From Novosphingobium aerophilum (GTDB lineage: Bacteria > Pseudomonadota > Alphaproteobacteria > Sphingomonadales > Sphingomonadaceae), in NCBI RefSeq assembly GCF_014230305.1, contig NZ_JACLAU010000013.1, positions 1-64,000 on the forward strand: 64,000 bases of DNA, read 5' to 3'. The position numbers and the translations under genes were made by a program. Positions 8,816-16,438 of this stretch are shown one piece after another (position 1 is the first letter of the stretch; each line of letters begins with the position of its first letter). The notes below the pieces were generated by a model, which saw nothing but the letters and a program-made list of their open reading frames with translations, searched no databases and was not told the DNA's origin.

Positions 8816-10000
8816 ATGAGCGGGGCGCTGCGCGGTTTGCGCGTGATTGAAATGGGCCAGCTTCTGGCGGGACCATTCTGCGGGCAACTGCTCGGCGACA
8901 TGGGCGCCGATGTCATCAAGGTCGAACCGCCGGGGGCGGGCGACCCGATGCGCGACTGGGGCCAGGGGTCCGAGAAGGTGCAGTGGGAAGTGATCGCCCG
9001 CAACAAGCGGTCGGTCTCGGCCAACCTGCGCGTCCCGGAAGGGCAGGCGCTGGTGAGGCGCCTGATCGCCACGGCGGACGTGGTAATCGAGAACTTCAAG
9101 CCCGGCACCATGGAGAAGTGGGGCCTGGGTCCCGACCGGCTGCTGGCCGAGCAACCTTCCCTGATCATCGCGCGGATGTCGGGCTATGGCCAGACCGGCC
9201 CCTATTCCGACCGGGCGGGCTTCGGCGGCATCGGCGAGGCGATGGGCGGCTGGCGCTATATCGTTGGCGAGCCCGACCGGCCGCCGAGCCGGATGGGCGT
9301 GTCGATCGGCGATACGCTGACGGCCACTTACGGCTGCATGGGGATCCTGGCCGCCTTGCATCACCGCACGGCCACCGGCGAAGGCCAGGTGATCGACGCG
9401 GCGCTTTACGAAAGCGTTCTCCAGGTGATGGAGGGGTTGGTCCCCGAGTACGACCGCATGGGCCTGATCCGCGAGCGGTCCGGTTCGATCCTGACCGGCA
9501 TCGCGCCGTCCAACGTCTATACGTGCAAGGACGGCGAATACATGATCGGCGCCAACAAGGATTCGCTGTGGAAGCGGCTCGCGACCGCCATGGGGCTGCC
9601 CGAACTGGGTGACGATCCACGCTATGCCACGCACCTGGCGCGCGGCGAGAACCAGCTCGAGCTTGACGAGCTGATCAACGCCTGGACCCGCACGCTGACC
9701 GTGGACGAGGTCGACGCGCTGATGATCGCCCACTCGATCCCGGCCGGCCGCGTCTATCGGGCCCCGGAGATGATCGCCGATCCGCATTTCCAGGCGCGCG
9801 AGGCCATCATCGAGGTGGAAACCGAACGCTATGGGCCGCTGAAGATGCAGGGTGCGTTCCCCAAGTTCTCGGCCACCCCGGGCGGCGTGCGGCGTCCCGC
9901 GCCATCGCAGGTGGGGCAGCACAATGCCGAGATTTATGGCGAGCTGCTGGGCATCGGCGGTGACGAGCTGGCCGCCATGGCCGCTGCCGGCGTGGTGTGA
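8816..10000 (+). CDS. CaiB/BaiF family CoA-transferase
   Basis: A 394-residue class III CoA-transferase. The protein begins with LRGLRVIEMGQLLAGPFCGQ and has the GADVIKVEPPGAGDPMRDW nucleotide-binding signature, the substrate loop YGQTGPYSDRAGF and a conserved G-D (SIGD) where the catalytic aspartate lies in formyl-CoA transferase relatives. It moves CoA between carboxylic acids, so it probably activates the acid released by the upstream and downstream hydrolases and makes it a substrate for the HMG-CoA-lyase-like enzyme. A GGGAG Shine-Dalgarno precedes the ATG at 8816. Its stop codon is close to, or overlaps, the start of the next gene, which suggests translational coupling. Confidence 0.93.
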   Translation: MSGALRGLRVIEMGQLLAGPFCGQLLGDMGADVIKVEPPGAGDPMRDWGQGSEKVQWEVIARNKRSVSANLRVPEGQALVRRLIATADVVIENFKPGTMEKWGLGPDRLLAEQPSLIIARMSGYGQTGPYSDRAGFGGIGEAMGGWRYIVGEPDRPPSRMGVSIGDTLTATYGCMGILAALHHRTATGEGQVIDAALYESVLQVMEGLVPEYDRMGLIRERSGSILTGIAPSNVYTCKDGEYMIGANKDSLWKRLATAMGLPELGDDPRYATHLARGENQLELDELINAWTRTLTVDEVDALMIAHSIPAGRVYRAPEMIADPHFQAREAIIEVETERYGPLKMQGAFPKFSATPGGVRRPAPSQVGQHNAEIYGELLGIGGDELAAMAAAGVV

Positions 10001-10014
10001 CGGGGCCGGCCGGG

Positions 10015-10659
10015 ATGGACGATCTCACGCGGAACTACGCCGGGGCCTTCGATGGTCACCTTCCGTTCGGACGGAGCCCGGCGCTGCTCGTGATCGATCT
10101 GGTGCTGGCTTACACCCAGCCCGGATCGCCGCTTTATGCCGGGCCGGGCGTGGCCGATGTGGTGGCCTGCAACGAGCGACTGGTGGCGGCGGCGCGCGCG
10201 GCGGGCGTCCCGGTGATCTTCACCAATGTCGAATATGCTCCCGGTGGGGCGGACGGCGGGGTGTTCTTCCGCAAGGTGCCGGCCCTGCGCCTGTTCGAGC
10301 GGGGCTCGGCGCTGGGGGCCTTTCCGCCCTCGCTGAGCCCGCAGGCGGACGAGGTGACCATCACCAAGCAGTATGCCTCCGCCTTCTTCGGGACCCCGTT
10401 GGCCGCGATGCTGACCGCGCGGGGGATCGATACCCTGCTGATCACCGGCGTTTCGACCAGCGGCTGCGTGCGGGCGAGCGCGCTCGATGCCTGCCAGCAC
10501 GGTTTCCTGCCGTTCGTGGTGCGCGAAGGCTGCGGCGACCGTCACCCGGCCCCGCACGAGGCCAACCTGTTCGACCTTCAGGCCAAGTACGCCGAGGTGA
10601 TCGGCGAGGCCGAGGCGCTGGCGCACATCGGCGCGCCGCCTGGCACATCAGGGGCATGA
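10015..10659 (+). CDS. Isochorismatase-family amidohydrolase (N-carbamoylsarcosine amidase-like)
   Basis: A 214-residue cysteine hydrolase with the complete catalytic triad of the isochorismatase/nicotinamidase superfamily: D28 in VIDLV, K118 in TKQYASAF and C151 in STSGCVRASALDA. The run after the cysteine (REGCGDRHPAPHEANLFDL) resembles N-carbamoylsarcosine amidase, and maleamate amidase is the other likely activity. It would release ammonia from an open-chain amide or ureido acid produced by HyuAB. The ATG at 10015 is chosen. A GTG at 9997 overlapping the previous stop is possible. It converges on the MFS gene with only 4 bp between the stops. Confidence 0.9.
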   Translation: MDDLTRNYAGAFDGHLPFGRSPALLVIDLVLAYTQPGSPLYAGPGVADVVACNERLVAAARAAGVPVIFTNVEYAPGGADGGVFFRKVPALRLFERGSALGAFPPSLSPQADEVTITKQYASAFFGTPLAAMLTARGIDTLLITGVSTSGCVRASALDACQHGFLPFVVREGCGDRHPAPHEANLFDLQAKYAEVIGEAEALAHIGAPPGTSGA

Positions 10660-10663
10660 CCGA

Positions 10664-12181
10664 TCAGGCGAGCGCGGGCTCTCCCGCGCGGGCGGTTTCG
10701 CCGCGCCCCAGTGCCCAGGCCGCTACGGCGGCGCCGCCCATCGTCGCGGCGGCGAAGGCGAAGGTCCAGATCGGCTCGGTCGGGAAGAACATCCGCATCA
10801 TCGTGCCCATCACGGTCGCCACCAGGAGCTGCGGGACGACGATGAAGACGTTGAACAGCCCCATGAACACGCCCAGCTTGGCCTGCGGCAGCGAACTGGC
10901 GAGGATCGCGTAGGGCAGGGCCAGGATCGAGGCCCAGGCGACCCCGATGCCCACTTCGCAGGCCATCAGCCACACCGGATCGCGCACAACCAGGAAGCCG
11001 GTGAAGCCGGCCGCGCCGCACAGCAGCCCGGCGCCATGGGCGCGGGCCTTGCCGAGCCGCGCAGCCAGCATCGGCACCACGGTCAGCGCGGCCACGGCCG
11101 AGACCCCGCTGTAGACGGCGAACAGCACGTCCACCCAATTGGCCGCCTTCTGGTAAAGGGGACTGTCGGCTCCCTCGGCGCCGAAGGCATATTGCGCGAC
11201 CACCGGGGTGGTGTTGATCCACATGATGAACATGGCCGACCAGCTGAGGAACTGGACCAGTGCCAGGCGCTTCATCACTGCGGGCATGCCGGTGAAATCG
11301 CCGACGATGCTGCCCAGCATGCCGGCCGCCCGACCGGATTTCGCCCGGGCAATGGCCACGGCGGTCAGCACCCCGTAGATCGCCAGCAGGGCGGCGAGGA
11401 GATACACCTCCTTTTCCAGCGCCGCCGCCCAGGTCAGTCCGCCCAGGGCGAAACCGGCCAGGACCCAGGCCAGCGAGGTGCCGTACCCGCGTCCTGCCAG
11501 GTGATCGACCGGCGCATGGGCCGGCGCGCTGTCGACCGGGGCAAAGGCGGCCATCTCCTCCGGTCCATATTCGCGGGTGGTGAACACCGTCCACAGCACC
11601 GAGCAGAGCAGGGCGATCCCGCCGAACCAGAAGCTGATCCGGACGGTTTCGGGAATGGTCCCGGCCGCTGCCACATTCGACACGCCGGCATGCTCCAGCA
11701 ACCATGGGAACAGCGAACCGATGACCGAGCCGGCCCCGATCAGGCCGGTCTGCACGGCATAGCCCGCCGTGTGCTGACGGGCCGGCAGCATGTCTCCGAC
11801 GAAGGCGCGGAAGGGTTCCATCGACACGTTGAGGCTGGCGTCGAGCATCCACAGCAGCATGGCCGCCATCAGCAGTCCGCCGCTTTCCGGCATCAGCAGC
11901 AGCGACAGCGCGGCCAGCACCGCCCCGGCCAGGAAGTAGGGGCGGCGGCGCCCGAGGCGACCCAGCCAGGTCCGGTCCGACATGTGGCCGATGATCGGCT
12001 GGACCAGCAGCCCGGTCAGCGGGGCGGCCACCCACAGCGCCGGCAGATCGTCGAGGCTGGAGCCGAGCGACTGGAAGATCCGGCTCATGTTGGCGTTCTG
12101 CAGGGCGAAGCCGATCTGGATGCCGAAGAACCCGAAACTGATGTTGCACAGGCCGCGCAGGCTCTGGGTGGGCTTGTCCAT
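10664..12181 (-). CDS. MFS sugar transporter, maltose/maltodextrin type
   Basis: A 505-residue inner-membrane transporter with about 12 predicted hydrophobic segments. The loop between helices 2 and 3 (GHMSDRTWLGRLGRRRP) is typical of the GPH/SLC45-like sugar MFS branch found beside TonB maltose receptors in Caulobacter and sphingomonads. The ATG at 12181 follows GGAGAGAA. The longer frame from 12238 lacks a Shine-Dalgarno. A LacI operator candidate lies 79 bp upstream. The role is entry of maltose or short maltodextrins into the cytosol, where the GH13 alpha-glucosidase acts. It resembles MalY-type transporters, but substrate assignment rests on the locus. Confidence 0.9.
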   Translation of the reverse strand: MDKPTQSLRGLCNISFGFFGIQIGFALQNANMSRIFQSLGSSLDDLPALWVAAPLTGLLVQPIIGHMSDRTWLGRLGRRRPYFLAGAVLAALSLLLMPESGGLLMAAMLLWMLDASLNVSMEPFRAFVGDMLPARQHTAGYAVQTGLIGAGSVIGSLFPWLLEHAGVSNVAAAGTIPETVRISFWFGGIALLCSVLWTVFTTREYGPEEMAAFAPVDSAPAHAPVDHLAGRGYGTSLAWVLAGFALGGLTWAAALEKEVYLLAALLAIYGVLTAVAIARAKSGRAAGMLGSIVGDFTGMPAVMKRLALVQFLSWSAMFIMWINTTPVVAQYAFGAEGADSPLYQKAANWVDVLFAVYSGVSAVAALTVVPMLAARLGKARAHGAGLLCGAAGFTGFLVVRDPVWLMACEVGIGVAWASILALPYAILASSLPQAKLGVFMGLFNVFIVVPQLLVATVMGTMMRMFFPTEPIWTFAFAAATMGGAAVAAWALGRGETARAGEPALA

Positions 12182-12259
12182 GGGGTTCTCTCCGCTCGGT
12201 CGGGCGCCGGGCGCCTCTGTCAGCCGCATCGCTGGCATGTCCGCGCCGCCGCCACAACA

Positions 12260-12273
12260 CGCATACGAATACC
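12260..12273. promoter_or_regulatory. LacI operator candidate upstream of the transporter
   Basis: CGCATACGAATACC matches the reverse complement of the site at 13446-13459 in 12 of 14 positions. It lies between the lacI stop and the MFS start, where a promoter operator is expected. Two such matches at the two logical positions in one locus make it more likely that both are real LacI-family operators. Confidence 0.6.
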
Positions 12274-12310
12274 TAACCGCCCGGACCCGGGCGCCTTATG
12301 CTGCGGTGCG

Positions 12311-13345
12311 TCATTCGATCGTGCTGCCCCGCACAACGAGCCGGGCCGGGATCATCGCGGGGGGCGGATCGCGCCCCTCGATCCGGGCGACCGCCGTATC
12401 GACCAGCAGCGTGCCGGCGGCCTGCATGTCCTGGACCAGGGTGGTGAGCGGAGGGTTGGTATGCCGGGCTGCCAGGATATCGTCGAACCCGACGACGGCG
12501 ACGTCACCGGGGATCGACAGACCCGCCTCGCCAAGCGCGCGCATCGCCCCGATGGCGATCAAATCGCTCGCGGCGAACAGGGCATCGAAGGGCAGGCCCG
12601 CCTCGAGCAGCGACCGCGCGGCGCGATAGCCGGATTCCTCGAAGCTCACCGCATTGCGGGTCAGGCGCGGATCATGGGTGATTCCAGCCTTCTCAAGAGC
12701 TTGTAAAAGTCCGCGATAACGATTTGCGAATTCAGGATAATGTTCGTCTGGTTGACCGATGAAGGCAATGTTGCGGCGGCCCTGGGCCAGCAGGTGCTCC
12801 CCGGCCAGGCGCCCGCCGCCGGCATTGTCCGATCCCACCGTGCCGCCGATCCCGTCGTCCTGCACGGCCCCCCAGCGCACGAAATGCGTGCCCTGCGACA
12901 CCAACTGGTCCAGCCGGCTCTCGTAGAGGGTGTAATCGCCATAGCCGAGCAGGATCAGCCCATCGGCGCGGTGGCTGTCCTGGTAGCGCACGTGCCAATC
13001 GTCCTCCATCCGCTGGAACGAGATCAGCAGGTCATAGCCCCGGGTGGCGCACTGCGCGGTGATCGAGGCGAGCATGGCCAGATAGAAGGGGTTGATCTTG
13101 GCATCGTCCGGCGTCTGCTCGTCGAAGAACAGCAGCGCGATCGTGTTGGACCGCTGCGAGCGGAGCGACGAGGCGTTCTTGTCGACCGAGTAGTGCAATT
13201 CGCGCGCGATCGCCTCGATCCGCTGCCGCGTGGCCAGGCTGACCGACTTCGATCCACGCAACGCGCGGCTGACGGTGGGCTGCGAAACCCCCGCCAGATA
13301 GGCGATATCGAAACTTGTCGGCTTGGTGGACCGGTTACGCCCCAT
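12311..13345 (-). CDS. LacI family transcriptional regulator
   Basis: A 344-residue repressor. Residues about 11-60 are the LacI helix-turn-helix and hinge (FDIAYLAGVSQPTVSRALRG, then LHYSVDKNASSLRSQ). The rest is a periplasmic-binding-protein-like sugar sensor with the ASDLIAIGAMRAL and VAVVGFDD signatures near the C-terminus. GGAGCAGGAAGG precedes the ATG. It stands between the transporter gene and the divergent receptor, and near-palindromic sites occur before both, so it probably represses the uptake genes until maltose or a maltodextrin binds. It is similar in position and type to MalI of Caulobacter. Confidence 0.93.
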   Translation of the reverse strand: MGRNRSTKPTSFDIAYLAGVSQPTVSRALRGSKSVSLATRQRIEAIARELHYSVDKNASSLRSQRSNTIALLFFDEQTPDDAKINPFYLAMLASITAQCATRGYDLLISFQRMEDDWHVRYQDSHRADGLILLGYGDYTLYESRLDQLVSQGTHFVRWGAVQDDGIGGTVGSDNAGGGRLAGEHLLAQGRRNIAFIGQPDEHYPEFANRYRGLLQALEKAGITHDPRLTRNAVSFEESGYRAARSLLEAGLPFDALFAASDLIAIGAMRALGEAGLSIPGDVAVVGFDDILAARHTNPPLTTLVQDMQAAGTLLVDTAVARIEGRDPPPAMIPARLVVRGSTIE

Positions 13346-13393
13346 GCCTTCCTGCTCCCCGCGGATTTCAGCGCCTTACGACACGGAAATGCA

Positions 13394-13404
13394 TTGCACT
13401 GCAA
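13394..13404. promoter_or_regulatory. Odd palindrome in the lacI-receptor control region
   Basis: TTGCACTGCAA has 5-bp arms around a central C and lies about 50 bp upstream of the lacI start. It could be an autoregulatory or second-regulator site, but short palindromes also occur by chance. Confidence 0.3.
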
Positions 13405-13430
13405 CATCGGCTTTGTCCCTCTGCGGGGAC

Positions 13431-13442
13431 TTCATGCATGAA
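13431..13442. promoter_or_regulatory. 12-bp perfect palindrome beside the LacI site
   Basis: TTCATGCATGAA is a perfect palindrome ending 3 bp before the LacI-type operator at 13446. The sequence differs from the LacI site, so if functional it may bind another factor. Confidence 0.35.
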
Positions 13443-13445
13443 CTC

Positions 13446-13459
13446 GGTATACGTATGCC
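13446..13459. promoter_or_regulatory. LacI operator candidate upstream of the TonB receptor
   Basis: GGTATACGTATGCC is a near-perfect palindrome with a CG centre, as in LacI/GalR operators, and only one mismatched pair. It sits about 100 bp upstream of lacI and 133 bp upstream of the receptor start. A near copy occurs upstream of the MFS gene (12260-12273). Confidence 0.65.
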
Positions 13460-13591
13460 TTCTTCCGCAGCCAAGCCCACGGTGATTATTCGCGAGGGAC
13501 AGGCGGCACGTTCCACGAAGGAGCGGCTGCTTCGCATCACCTAGCGCCACCCCGCCCGGGGACAATGGCGCGGATCAGGGGGAGGTTAAAC

Positions 13592-16345
13592 GTGGCACTT
13601 CGTACCAGGTATTCAGGCGGATTCGGCGTTTCGGCGATCGCGCTCGCGGCGGCTGCCTTCATGCTGCCGATGGCGGCCCAGGCGCAGACGGCTCCGGCCA
13701 AGGAAGGCGCCGGCGAGGGCGCTGGCGAGGCTGCGGCCGAAGAAGGCATCGTCGTCACCGGCATCCGCGCGGCGATCACCAGCTCGGCCGCACAGAAGCG
13801 CCTGAACACCTCGATCGTCGAAGTGATCAGCGCGGAAGACCTGGGCAAGCTGCCCGACATGTCGATCGCGGAATCGCTGTCGCGCCTGCCGGGCTTCACC
13901 ACCCAGCGTCTGGACGGCCGCGCCAACGTGGCCTCGATCCGTGGTCTCGGTCCCGACTTCACCACGACGCTGCTCAACGGCCGCGAACAGGTCAGCATCA
14001 ACAACAACCGCGGGGTCGAGCTGGACCAGTATCCGGCCGAACTCCTGAATGGTGCGACCGTCTACAAGACCCCCGATGCCATGCTGATCGGACAGGCACT
14101 CGGCGGCACCGTCGACATGAAGACGATCCGTCCGCTGGCCTACGGCAGGACCTCGACCGTCATCACCGCGCGCGGCGAAATCAACAGCCTGAAGCAGCTC
14201 AATCCGGACATTTCGCGCAAGGGTTACCGCGTCAACGTGTTCCATGTCGGCCAGAACGCCGACAAGACCATCGGCTGGGCCATTGGCTATGCCCGCATGC
14301 AGTCGCCGATCCAGGAACAGCGCTGGAACGCCTGGGGCTATCCCGATCTCAACGCGACCACGAAGGTCATCGGCGGCGCCAAGCCCTACGTGAAGTCGAA
14401 CGAGCTGAAGCGTGACGGTCTGATGGGCGTGCTCGAGTTCGAGCCGAACGACCGGTTCCACACCACGTTCGACGGCTACTGGTCGAAGTTCAACGACAAG
14501 CAGCGCCTGCGCGGTATCGAGTTGCCGCTGCAGTGGTCGGGCGCCCAGTTGCAGCCGGGCTTTACCACCCAGAACGGGCTGGTGACGGCGGGTCGCTACA
14601 ACGGCGTGGAAGCCGTGATGCGCAACGACGTGGTGAACCGCGACGCCGAAATCTTCGCCGTCGGCAACAACACCCGGTTCAAGGCGACCGACACCCTGAC
14701 CTTCGAAGTCGATCTGAGCTACTCGAAGGTGACCCGGACCGAACAGAACCTGGAAATCTACCTCGGCACGGGTCGTGGCGGCGGCGTGGGTGCGACCGAC
14801 AGCCTGGGCTTCACCATGCCCGCTTCGGGCGGCGTGATCACCTTCGCGCCGACGCTCAACTATGCCGACCCGGCACTGTTCACGATCACCGACCCGCAGG
14901 GCTGGAACAGCTGCGGCGGGACCGTGCCCAACTGCCAGGACGGCTTCATCAACCGTCCGCGAGTCACCGACCGTCTGAAGGCCATCCGGCTGCAGGCGAT
15001 CAAGTCGCTGGGCGGGTTCTTCGACACGGTCACCGTTGGCGCGAACTACTCCGATCGCCGCAAGCAGTTGATCGACGAAGGTTTCGTCCTGACCAACAAG
15101 AACTATCCGGCCAGCCCGGCGGTTCCGTCGAGCTACCTGTTCGCGCCGGTCTCGCTTGGCTTCATCGGCATCCCGGGCATGGTCTCGTTCGACTCGTGGC
15201 GGTACTACAATGACGGCAACTACAAGCTGACCAGCGAAGCGCTGTGGACGCCGAGCCGTCTGACCAACAGCTATGTGGTCCGCGAAAAGGTGCTGACCGG
15301 CTACATCCAGGGCAACATCCTGAGCGGCGGGCTGAAGGGCAATGTCGGTCTGCAGATCGTCCATACCAACCAGTCTGCGGACGGCTATCGCGCCTACAAC
15401 CCGGGTAGCGGCACCATCTCCAATGCGATCTCGGACGGGGACAAGTACACCAACGTCCTGCCCAGCCTGAACCTGAGCTACGAAATCGCGCCCGAGACCA
15501 TGGTGCGCTTCGCTGCGGCCCGCGTGCTGGCCCGCGCCCGCATGGACCGGCTCAATCCGGGGGTGAGTGCCAGCTTCAATCTGGCCAACAACGTCCCGGG
15601 GGCCAACATCAACCGGTCGCCGTGGTCGGGGACCGTGGGCAATGCCAAGCTCCGCCCGCTGCTGGCCAATTCGGTCGACCTCGCGCTCGAGCGGTACTTC
15701 GGCAAGGGCGGCTACGTCAGCGCCGGTGCGTTCTACAAGCAGTTGGACGGCTGGGTGTACCGTCAGGACAACCTGTTCGACTTCACCGGTACGCCGACTC
15801 CGGGCAACGTGACGCCGACCTTCAACCAGGGTATCGTCTCGCAGTGGCTCAACGGCACCCGCAAGGGCAAGATGTTCGGGTTCGAAGTGTCCGGCTCGCT
15901 GCCGTTCGCGACCTTCTCCGAAGCGCTTGACGGGTTCGGCGTGCTGGCCAGCGCCTCCTACAGCGAGAGCGAGGTTCGCGAGGGCAACAGCCCGCCGATC
16001 TCGATCCCCGGTCTGTCGTCGTGGGTGATCAACGGGACCGCCTACTACGAAAAGAACGGCTTCCAGGTGCGTGCCTCGGCTCGCTACCGTTCGAAGTTCC
16101 TGGCCGAGGTCTCGGGTCTCAGCCTGGCGCGTGAACTGCAGATGGCCGCCGGCGAAACGATCGTCGACGCGCAGATCGGCTACACGTTCCAGAGCGGCAG
16201 CCTGGAAGGGCTTGGCATCCTGCTGCAGGGGACCAACCTGACCAACGCTCCGTTCAAGACCTTCCTCAACAACGACGAGCGCCAGGTCCGCGACTTCCAG
16301 CGTTATGGTCGCAACCTGATGCTTGGCGTGACCTACAAGTTCTGA
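13592..16345 (+). CDS. TonB-dependent receptor, maltodextrin type
   Basis: A 917-residue outer-membrane receptor. The start is a GTG at 13592, placed 6 bases after AGGGGGAGG. The in-frame ATG at 13565 would put this Shine-Dalgarno inside the coding region. The signal peptide ends at AAQAQ, then come the TonB-box region EEGIVVTGIRAAI and a plug with ISAEDLGKLPDMSIAESLSRLPGF, which is typical of the MalA-like carbohydrate receptor group. The barrel ends in LGVTYKF. It lies divergently from lacI and upstream of the halogenase and glycosidases, so it probably imports maltodextrins across the outer membrane. Substrate specificity is inferred from neighbours. Confidence 0.95.
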   Translation: MALRTRYSGGFGVSAIALAAAAFMLPMAAQAQTAPAKEGAGEGAGEAAAEEGIVVTGIRAAITSSAAQKRLNTSIVEVISAEDLGKLPDMSIAESLSRLPGFTTQRLDGRANVASIRGLGPDFTTTLLNGREQVSINNNRGVELDQYPAELLNGATVYKTPDAMLIGQALGGTVDMKTIRPLAYGRTSTVITARGEINSLKQLNPDISRKGYRVNVFHVGQNADKTIGWAIGYARMQSPIQEQRWNAWGYPDLNATTKVIGGAKPYVKSNELKRDGLMGVLEFEPNDRFHTTFDGYWSKFNDKQRLRGIELPLQWSGAQLQPGFTTQNGLVTAGRYNGVEAVMRNDVVNRDAEIFAVGNNTRFKATDTLTFEVDLSYSKVTRTEQNLEIYLGTGRGGGVGATDSLGFTMPASGGVITFAPTLNYADPALFTITDPQGWNSCGGTVPNCQDGFINRPRVTDRLKAIRLQAIKSLGGFFDTVTVGANYSDRRKQLIDEGFVLTNKNYPASPAVPSSYLFAPVSLGFIGIPGMVSFDSWRYYNDGNYKLTSEALWTPSRLTNSYVVREKVLTGYIQGNILSGGLKGNVGLQIVHTNQSADGYRAYNPGSGTISNAISDGDKYTNVLPSLNLSYEIAPETMVRFAAARVLARARMDRLNPGVSASFNLANNVPGANINRSPWSGTVGNAKLRPLLANSVDLALERYFGKGGYVSAGAFYKQLDGWVYRQDNLFDFTGTPTPGNVTPTFNQGIVSQWLNGTRKGKMFGFEVSGSLPFATFSEALDGFGVLASASYSESEVREGNSPPISIPGLSSWVINGTAYYEKNGFQVRASARYRSKFLAEVSGLSLARELQMAAGETIVDAQIGYTFQSGSLEGLGILLQGTNLTNAPFKTFLNNDERQVRDFQRYGRNLMLGVTYKF

Positions 16346-16353
16346 CTTAACTG

Positions 16354-16379
16354 CCGGGCCCGGTTTCGACCGGGCCCGG
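16354..16379 (+). terminator. TTCG-capped hairpin after the receptor gene
   Basis: An 11-bp perfect stem (CCGGGCCCGGT and its complement) is closed by a TTCG tetraloop, 8 bases after the receptor stop. There is no T-tract. It is probably a partial terminator or an mRNA 3'-end stabiliser that makes the receptor message more abundant than the downstream enzyme genes. Confidence 0.55.
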
Positions 16380-16438
16380 TTCAGAACTTCGGACCAGGGC
16401 CGATCACAACGGCCGGTCCTGTCTTGGGAGAGTCACAA

